From the NCBI RefSeq assembly GCF_006716065.1, contig NZ_VFOL01000001.1, positions 4,154,001 to 4,218,000 on the forward strand: a stretch of 64,000 bases of DNA. Reading direction: 5' to 3'. The notes beneath the pieces were generated by a model that was not told where the DNA came from, made no database searches, and saw only the letters and a list, made by a program, of their open reading frames with translations. This DNA comes from Salinispora arenicola. GTDB lineage: Bacteria > Actinomycetota > Actinomycetes > Mycobacteriales > Micromonosporaceae. Of the stretch, positions 59,038-64,000 are shown one piece after another. Numbering within the stretch: position 1 is the stretch's first letter; every line of letters begins with the position of its first letter. The position numbers and the translations under genes are program-made.

Positions 59038-59968
59038 GTTCGACTTCAGCGCGGCGACCGCCGTGGTCACCGGCGCTGCCAGCGGTATCGGCGCCGCCCT
59101 CGCCCATGGCCTGGCCGCCCGCGGTAGCGACCTGGTCCTGCTCGATCGCGACGCCGCGCGCCTGGCGACCGTCGCGGACGCGATCCGTGCTGGGCACCCC
59201 GATCGGCGCGTCGATCGGGTCGTCGTTGACCTTGCCGACGCGGCGGCCACAGCTCGGGCCGCCGAGCAGGTTCGCGCCCGCCATCCGCGGATCCGGCTGC
59301 TGGTCAACAACGCAGGCGTGGCCTTGGGCGGTCGGTTCGACCAGGTGACCCTGGACGAGTTCCAGTGGGTGGTCGAAATCAACTTCCGGGCGGTCGTGCA
59401 GCTCACGCACGCGTTGCTGCCTGCCCTGAAGGCAGAGCCCGGTTCCCACCTGGTGAACGTCTCCAGCGTGTTTGGGCTGATCGCGCCGCCTGGGCAGGCC
59501 GCCTACTCGGCGACCAAGTTCGCCGTCCGTGGCTTCACCGAGGCCCTGCGCCACGAACTGATCGCCGATGGTATCGGTGTCACGTCCGTGCACCCTGGGG
59601 GCATCGCCACCCGGATCACCGAGAACGCGCGTATCGGCAGCGGTGTCCGTCGGGATGACTACGAGGAGGGCCGGCGGAAGTTCGACCGTCTGCTCAGCAT
59701 CCCACCTGCCCGGGCCGCTGGGGTCATCCTGCGTGGCGTGGAACGCCGCCGGCCTCGCGTCCTTGTCGGCTGGTCGGCGAAGCTGCCCGACCTGATGGCC
59801 CGGATCGCACCGGGATCGTCCGGGACGCTGCTACGGGCCGGGATCGGCCGGGGCACCGGTGCGCCGGTTCGTCGGCTGACTACCGTGGCCGCGCCTCCGG
59901 AGGCCGTGCCCCCGGCAATGGCGAACGACCGGCGCTCCGAGGGAGTGTCGACGGCGGACGAGGCATGA
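59030..59968 (+). CDS. Short-chain dehydrogenase/reductase
   Basis: 312 residues from GTG 59030, overlapping the monooxygenase end by eight nt, with GAGGAG upstream. Cofactor motif: VVTGAASGIGAALAHGL. LLVNNAGVALGG, HLVNVSSVFGL and AYSATKFAVRGFTEAL supply the catalytic Ser-Tyr-Lys. The C-terminus (GVERRRPRVLVGWSAKLPDLMARI) is like acetoin/SadH-type SDRs. It probably interconverts an alcohol and the ketone used by the monooxygenase. Confidence 0.88.
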   Translation: MRRFDFSAATAVVTGAASGIGAALAHGLAARGSDLVLLDRDAARLATVADAIRAGHPDRRVDRVVVDLADAAATARAAEQVRARHPRIRLLVNNAGVALGGRFDQVTLDEFQWVVEINFRAVVQLTHALLPALKAEPGSHLVNVSSVFGLIAPPGQAAYSATKFAVRGFTEALRHELIADGIGVTSVHPGGIATRITENARIGSGVRRDDYEEGRRKFDRLLSIPPARAAGVILRGVERRRPRVLVGWSAKLPDLMARIAPGSSGTLLRAGIGRGTGAPVRRLTTVAAPPEAVPPAMANDRRSEGVSTADEA

Positions 59969-60243
59969 CCACGGCTGTCCGCTGACGGCCGGATTCGGCC
60001 GAACGTGGCGGTGAGTGGTCTCCAGGGTGCCCCCCGGCTCGGTCTGGGCTGTTTACCCCGGTGGTCGCCCGTCCACCCACATTTCCCTGTGACCTGGACC
60101 GCGGCCGGACTGAACAGCCGCATTCCTGGAATGTCGGACAAGGCAATCAGGTTGTGTCCCCGGTACAGCCGGAACCAAACCCGCGTGGCGGTTCCTCGAG
60201 GAGTGCTCATCCGGAGCGCTTCGCCTGACCGAAAGGGCACATC
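59969..60243. other. Intergenic leader upstream of a secreted lysozyme-like protein
   Basis: 275 nt. The segment just before the gene can fold in places (GGAACC/GGTTCC near 60169-60200). Actinomycete cell-wall hydrolase genes are often preceded by a c-di-AMP riboswitch, but I could not find its conserved motifs here. No other feature is supported. Confidence 0.4.
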
Positions 60244-61071
60244 GTGAAGTATGACTTCACTCGATGGCTCCCGGCCATCGCGAAGACCCCGCACCAATGG
60301 CTCCCAGCCATCGCGAAGACTCGGCTCGCCAGCGTCGGCGCCGATCCAAACCGCAGGGTCGCGCTGAGCGTGGTCGGCGTAGCCGCGATCGGGGGCCTGG
60401 CCCTCGCACCGACGGCAGCGGCGGCACCAGTGACCAGCGGTCCACACGAGGGCGCTGTGGCCGCCATCGAACTGGCCACCGGCCAGGAGGCCGCCGACCC
60501 GGACCCGACGACCGCTGGCGCCGACCCGACGGAGGCGACCACCGACCCGACGGAGGCGACCACCGACCCGGACCGGACCGCCGAGCCGGCGCCGAGCGGC
60601 GAAGGCAGCGACCAGGCCGTGGCCGACCAGCCGAGCCGTGAGCAGTTGATCCCGTACGGCGTGCAGGGCGCACAGTCCTACATCCAGATCGACGACGCCC
60701 AGCGGTCGAACGCCAAGGAGATCATCGAAGTAGCCAAGGACACCGGGGTCGGCGAGCGAGGCGCGGTCATCGGCGTGGCGACCGCCCTGCAGGAGTCGAA
60801 GCTCTACAACCTCGGACACCTGGGTAGCTACAACGACCATGACTCACAGGGCCTGTTCCAGCAGCGTCCGTCAACCGGTTGGGGCACGCCCGAGCAGATC
60901 ACCGACCCGGAGTACGCCTCAACGGCGTTCTTCGAGGCGCTCAAGAACGTCAACGGATGGCAGGACCTGCCGTTGACCACCGCGGCCCAGACGGTGCAGG
61001 TGTCCGCGTACCCGTTCCACTACGCCCAGTGGGAGGGGCAGGCAGCGGACCTCGTCGCCCAGCTCTGGTAA
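60244..61071 (+). CDS. Secreted lysozyme-like (transglycosylase-fold) protein
   Basis: 275 residues from GTG 60244, six bases after GAAAGGG. The N-terminus carries two copies of WLPAIAKT (24-bp DNA repeat at 60264-60287 and 60297-60320), then a signal core (VALSVVGVAAIGGLALAPTAAAA). A Thr/Asp/Pro-rich linker with repeated PTEATTD follows. The C-terminal 120 residues match the actinomycete lysozyme-like family: GAVIGVATALQESKLYNL, DSQGLFQQRPSTGWGTPEQITDPEYASTAFF, and WQDLPLTTAAQTVQVSAYPFHYAQWE. The Glu in QESKL is the likely catalytic acid. It acts on or binds peptidoglycan outside the cell. Confidence 0.8.
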   Translation: MKYDFTRWLPAIAKTPHQWLPAIAKTRLASVGADPNRRVALSVVGVAAIGGLALAPTAAAAPVTSGPHEGAVAAIELATGQEAADPDPTTAGADPTEATTDPTEATTDPDRTAEPAPSGEGSDQAVADQPSREQLIPYGVQGAQSYIQIDDAQRSNAKEIIEVAKDTGVGERGAVIGVATALQESKLYNLGHLGSYNDHDSQGLFQQRPSTGWGTPEQITDPEYASTAFFEALKNVNGWQDLPLTTAAQTVQVSAYPFHYAQWEGQAADLVAQLW

Positions 61072-61085
61072 GAACACACCGAGCA

Positions 61086-61113
61086 GGCCGGTCACCCGCA
61101 CGGGTGGCCGGCC
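61086..61113. terminator. Hairpin between convergent genes
   Basis: GGCCGGTCACCC (61086-61097) and GGGTGGCCGGCC (61102-61113) pair over 12 bp with one G-T pair and loop GCAC, 15 nt after the lysozyme-like gene and before the convergent MFS stop. It probably works in both directions. Confidence 0.6.
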
Positions 61114-61157
61114 GGTTGCATGGTTCAGCGACGTCGTTGACGTTGTCGGTTCGCGCC

Positions 61158-62603
61158 TCAGCGGCGGTCGATGAGGATGTCGGTCAGCGCAACGCAGAGC
61201 GCGATGGCGACGACACCGCTGGTCAGGAGCATCGCATGGTGGAAGGCGACCGACCAGTCACCGGTGGCGCCCTGGGCGGAGAAGATGACACTGCCGACCG
61301 TGGCAATGCCGGCGGCGGACCCGATACGTTGGCCGGTCTGTAGCAAACCGGCGCCGCCACCGGCGCGCGGCACCGGAACCTGGGCGAGGGTGAGGGCCTG
61401 GTTCGGCGTGATGACCAGGCCGCTGCCGAGCCCGGCCACGAACAGCGGGGTGGCGGTCCACCAGGAGACCGTCGCGCCGGTGGGCACCCGGTTGACGACG
61501 AGGACCACGACGACGAGGCTGACCACGACGGTGGCCAGGCCGACCGCGACCAGTGGCCGACCGAAGCGGTTGACGACCCGACCGCCCACCACGGAAGCGA
61601 TGGCGAAGCCGACCGTGAACGGTGTGCTGGCCAACCCGGCGGCGAGTGCGCTGTGCCCAAGGCCGTTCTGCAGGTACACCGTGAGAACGAAGAAGATGGC
61701 GGTGAATCCGCCGAAGTACAGCAGGGCGACCACGACGCCGAGCCGGTACGAGCGGATGCCGAGCAGGCGTAGGTCGAACAACGGTTCGCGGCGGCGGGCG
61801 TACCACCGTTCCCAGCCGGCGAAGCCGGCCAGCGTCAGTAGGCCGGCCGGTAGCAACAGCCACTTGGTCGGACCCTGCCAGTGCTGCTGCACCAGCGGCA
61901 GCAGCACGAGCAGGACGCCGGCGCCGAGCAGTAGCACCCCGACCGGGTCGAACTGGTGGCGGTCACGGGCACGGTGAGCGCGGCGGGGAAGCAGGCGCCA
62001 GCCGAGGACGGCGGTGAGCACACCGATCGGTACGTTGACGAAGAAGACCCACCGCCATCCGTGCTCCTCGCCGCCGATGTGGATGAGTAGGCCACCGAGC
62101 AACGGTCCGACTGCGGTGGAGATGGCCACGGTCGCGCCGAGCAGCCCGAACGGACGGGCCCGCTCGGGACCTCGGAACAGCTCCTGGATCAGTCCGGTGA
62201 CCTGGGGGTTGACTATGCCAGCGGCAGCTCCCTGCAGTAGCCGGGCGGCGACCAGCCAGGTTGCGGTCGGCGCCAGCCCTGCGCCGGCGCTGGTGATCGT
62301 GAACAGGACGATTCCGACGACGAACGCGGTCCGCCGTCCGTGGCCGTCGCCGAAACGGCCGGCGGGTACCAGCATCAGCCCGAACGTCAGTGCGTACCCG
62401 GACAGCACCCACTGCACATCGCTGGGGGCGACGTCGAGCGCCCGTTCCATGGACGGGATGGCGACGTTGACGATGCTCACGTCGAGCAGCGTCATGAACA
62501 CGGCGACCAGACCGATGCCGAGCGCCGGCCCTCGGCGTTGTTGCCCGCCCCGATCGGCATCGAGCGGGGCGGTCCCCGGGCCCGGGGCAGGGCGTTCAAC
62601 CAT
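61158..62603 (-). CDS. DHA2-family MFS drug exporter
   Basis: 481 residues, ATG 62603, about 14 membrane segments. Motifs: FMTLLDVSIVNVAIPSMERAL in helix 1, GRFGDGHGRRTAFVVGI (motif A), LLQGAAAGIVNPQVTGLIQELF, and ISTAVGPLLGGLLI (motif C). It probably pumps out hydrophobic drugs. A small winged-helix gene ends 36 nt upstream on the same strand and may be its regulator. Confidence 0.88.
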   Translation of the reverse strand: MVERPAPGPGTAPLDADRGGQQRRGPALGIGLVAVFMTLLDVSIVNVAIPSMERALDVAPSDVQWVLSGYALTFGLMLVPAGRFGDGHGRRTAFVVGIVLFTITSAGAGLAPTATWLVAARLLQGAAAGIVNPQVTGLIQELFRGPERARPFGLLGATVAISTAVGPLLGGLLIHIGGEEHGWRWVFFVNVPIGVLTAVLGWRLLPRRAHRARDRHQFDPVGVLLLGAGVLLVLLPLVQQHWQGPTKWLLLPAGLLTLAGFAGWERWYARRREPLFDLRLLGIRSYRLGVVVALLYFGGFTAIFFVLTVYLQNGLGHSALAAGLASTPFTVGFAIASVVGGRVVNRFGRPLVAVGLATVVVSLVVVVLVVNRVPTGATVSWWTATPLFVAGLGSGLVITPNQALTLAQVPVPRAGGGAGLLQTGQRIGSAAGIATVGSVIFSAQGATGDWSVAFHHAMLLTSGVVAIALCVALTDILIDRR

Positions 62604-62639
62604 CCGTCGGACGCCGCCCCGTGCCCGGGTGCCGCGGTG

Positions 62640-62876
62640 TCACGCCAGCTGTTGGGCGCAGAACCGAGGGCCGAAGTCCAGGCCGGCCATCGGCGAGTCC
62701 TCGCGGTGCAACAGGTTCTTCTCGGTGAGTTGGTGCAGGGGAGCGTGCAGTTGCTCCTCGGTCAACCCCGTCTCCTCGGCGATGAGGTCCGGGTACGGAA
62801 CCTGGCCGCGGGCCTCCAGCACCGCAACCGCGTCGTACACCCGTTCCTCGACCTCCGACAGTTGCACCTGCCGCAT
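62640..62876 (-). CDS. Small winged-helix protein
   Basis: 78 residues, ATG 62876, after AAGGAGGAC. The sequence QLSEVEERVYDAVAVLEARGQVPYPDLIAEETGLTEEQLHAPLHQLTEKNLLHRE is a bare winged-helix domain, and the tail AGLDFGPRFCAQQLA has one Cys. Such small proteins can act as DNA-binding regulators. It is followed by the MFS gene. A 36-bp perfect palindrome lies 65 nt upstream of its start. Confidence 0.65.
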   Translation of the reverse strand: MRQVQLSEVEERVYDAVAVLEARGQVPYPDLIAEETGLTEEQLHAPLHQLTEKNLLHREDSPMAGLDFGPRFCAQQLA

Positions 62877-62940
62877 GTCGTCCTCCTTCGGTACCCGCCT
62901 GCAGGGCAGGCGGCCTGCGGAGCGATTACCCGGCTGGCGG

Positions 62941-62976
62941 CCGAGGATGCTCCCCCGATCGGGGGAGCATCCTCGG
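62941..62976. repeat. 36-bp perfect palindrome
   Basis: Each half is CCGAGGATGCTCCCCCGA read on its own strand, with no mismatch. It lies between the SRPBCC gene (stop 63107) and the winged-helix gene (start 62876), both on the minus strand. It can form a 16-bp hairpin with a GATC loop, so it may be a terminator of the SRPBCC gene or an operator. Confidence 0.75.
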
Positions 62977-63106
62977 CATTGCCTGGGGTCGTGGATGCCG
63001 GTGCGCAGGTCGGTGAACGGTTACTGGTGAGCCGGGACGAGGGCCGGCCTCCCTTCGGTGTGGGCTGGGCTCGACGCGGGGTGCTGCCCTGACCGGTTAC
63101 GGCAGA

Positions 63107-63607
63107 TCAGTCCGTCGCCGCGCGTACGTCCGTACCCTGCTCGACGAACGCCTTGAAGTCCTGCATGTGCTGTTGCGACTGCTTGCGAAAGGCGCCGGGC
63201 ATCAGAATTCCCACCAGCTTCATCAGAAAGCCGCTGAACCGGAATTCCGTCTCGCTCTCCCAGAGTGTCGTTTCCGGGCTGGATTCGGTCAGCCGGTCGC
63301 GCACGGCGCTCCACATGCCCTCGCCGACGATTTCGCGCTCGAAGTGAACGACGCCCGTCTTCGGGATCTCACGCAGGTCTGCTGGTTCCCGTCGGGTAAT
63401 GGTCTCGGTGCACTCGATTTTTCGCTGGCCCGTCTGCATCACCACCCGCGACGTGGTGCCGAGCTGCCCGTGCTCCCCATTCAGCGGCTCGTGCAGCACC
63501 ATTCCCCGCAGCCACTTCGGAAGGTGTTCCGGGTCGGCGAGCAGCTGTACCACCTTCTCCCGTGGCAGGGCGATCTCGATGGAGACGGTGTATCTCACGG
63601 GGCGCAT
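63107..63607 (-). CDS. SRPBCC/polyketide-cyclase-fold protein
   Basis: 166 residues, ATG 63607, with GGAGAGAGAAG upstream. The START-like fold shows as YTVSIEIALPREKVVQLLADPEHLPKWLRGMVLHEPLNGEHG, TSRVVMQTGQRKIECTETITRRE, and SETEFRFSGFLMKLVGILMPGAFRKQSQQHMQDFKAFVEQG. The family binds lipophilic ligands. Members of this kind are often annotated as uncharacterised. It lies between a TetR gene and the winged-helix/MFS pair on the same strand. Confidence 0.8.
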   Translation of the reverse strand: MRPVRYTVSIEIALPREKVVQLLADPEHLPKWLRGMVLHEPLNGEHGQLGTTSRVVMQTGQRKIECTETITRREPADLREIPKTGVVHFEREIVGEGMWSAVRDRLTESSPETTLWESETEFRFSGFLMKLVGILMPGAFRKQSQQHMQDFKAFVEQGTDVRAATD

Positions 63608-63697
63608 CGTTCTTCTCTCTCCAGGTGTGGGACAACGTGTTGTGTCCGGCGGCTGAGTCCGGCGGCCTGTTGTTCCTCGGTCAGCCCGCCGGACCCA

Positions 63698-64000
63698 CTA
63701 CCCCTGCCCCGTAACGGTCGGCTTGTCGATAACCCGCATTCCACCCTGCCGCAGCACCTCGAGGTCGTGCTGGTCGAAGGGGCGGCCGGGCAGCGGTGAG
63801 CCCGACGTTGCCCGCAGGCCGTCCACTACGAGGGTGAACAGGCGCTGGAAGGCCATCTCGCCGAGTTCGTCGGCGGCGGGCATGACCAGCCGGGACAGCA
63901 GGAACAGAGCGAGCATCATGTCTCCGACGTCGATGTCGGGCCGAATAGTTCCCGCCTGTTGGGCCCGTCGGAGGAGCCGGCGAGCCGCAGCGATCACCTC
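63698..64000 (-). CDS. TetR-family regulator, C-terminal part (5' end beyond window)
   Basis: The frame is open to the right edge, so the start and HTH are outside the window. Visible residues (RRLLRRAQQAGTIRPDIDVGDMMLALFLLSRLVMPAADELGEMAFQRLFTLVVDGLRA) are a TetR C-terminal ligand domain of the SbtR-like type, followed by a Pro/Gly-rich tail. It may regulate the downstream SRPBCC and MFS genes; this is inference. Confidence 0.7.
   Translation of the reverse strand, partial: EVIAAARRLLRRAQQAGTIRPDIDVGDMMLALFLLSRLVMPAADELGEMAFQRLFTLVVDGLRATSGSPLPGRPFDQHDLEVLRQGGMRVIDKPTVTGQG

Noticed and set aside
59969..60243. c-di-AMP (ydaO-type) riboswitch before the lysozyme-like gene
   Set aside because: Such genes often have one, but I could not match the conserved GGAACC/GGGGUGAAUCC elements in the right order. 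A covariance-model search with the ydaO-yuaA family would decide.
1..64000. CRISPR arrays, tRNA or rRNA genes, insertion sequences
   Set aside because: I saw no regularly spaced direct repeats with unique spacers, no convincing tRNA T-loop with a matching acceptor stem, and no transposase or integrase gene. A tRNA covariance scan could still find a tRNA I missed by eye.

Overview
The window is very G+C-rich (roughly 70 percent by eye), with actinomycete codon use, GTG starts, ATGA/GTGA stop-start overlaps, SARP and TPR-type regulators, an IdeR-type iron box, TetR/EthA and MFS genes and no plasmid or phage hallmark genes. This fits an actinomycete chromosome, most likely Micromonosporaceae (Micromonospora-like); the genus is an inference.

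Layout. 1-6.0 kb: the start of a secreted carbohydrate-binding protein, a Phd/PIN toxin-antitoxin pair, a DHA2 drug exporter, an iron-box-controlled divergent pair (siderophore-interacting flavoreductase and siderophore-type acetyltransferase) and a LuxR-type regulator. 6.6-22.8 kb: one tightly coupled operon for a heavily modified RiPP. It holds a SARP regulator, an Ocin-ThiF/E1-like leader-binding protein, YcaO cyclodehydratase 1, a SagB-type azoline dehydrogenase, a split LanB dehydratase (glutamylation protein plus SpaB_C elimination protein), an M50 protease, an ABC exporter and a second YcaO. It contains no precursor gene. A 58-residue precursor with a Ser/Thr/Cys-only core (plus two Ala) lies alone 9.5 kb away at 32.3-32.5 kb with its own ribosome binding site and terminator. 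It is the best candidate substrate.

22.9-29.4 kb, between operon and precursor: a second RiPP locus of graspetide type on the minus strand. It has two small paralogous Cys-rich proteins, a GRASP-target precursor, an ATP-grasp ligase, an isoaspartyl methyltransferase-like enzyme, a 50-residue peptide of unknown role and a Tat-exported flavin amine oxidase, with a divergent HTH/TPR regulator. 29.4-32 kb is accessory: TrmO, a frameshifted SLOG-like gene, and a two-gene RibD-like deaminase/reductase. An M20 amidohydrolase diverges from the lone precursor.

34-46.5 kb: mostly ordinary chromosome. It has an LPxTG-anchored RCC1-repeat surface protein, DUF421, a MarR regulator divergent from a K+ channel, small membrane proteins, a long-chain acyl-CoA ligase, an SPFH protein, an MFS transporter behind a hairpin leader, a lycopene cyclase and a Cys-rich pentapeptide protein. 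46.8-54 kb: a secreted BNR-repeat (sialidase/xyloglucanase-like fold) protein followed by a complete sugar ABC importer whose last two genes are separated by 59-bp tandem repeats. 54-64 kb: a GNAT enzyme, RtcB with convergent archease, an EthR/EthA-like pair plus SDR, a secreted lysozyme-like protein, a second DHA2 exporter with a small winged-helix protein, an SRPBCC protein and a truncated TetR regulator at the edge.
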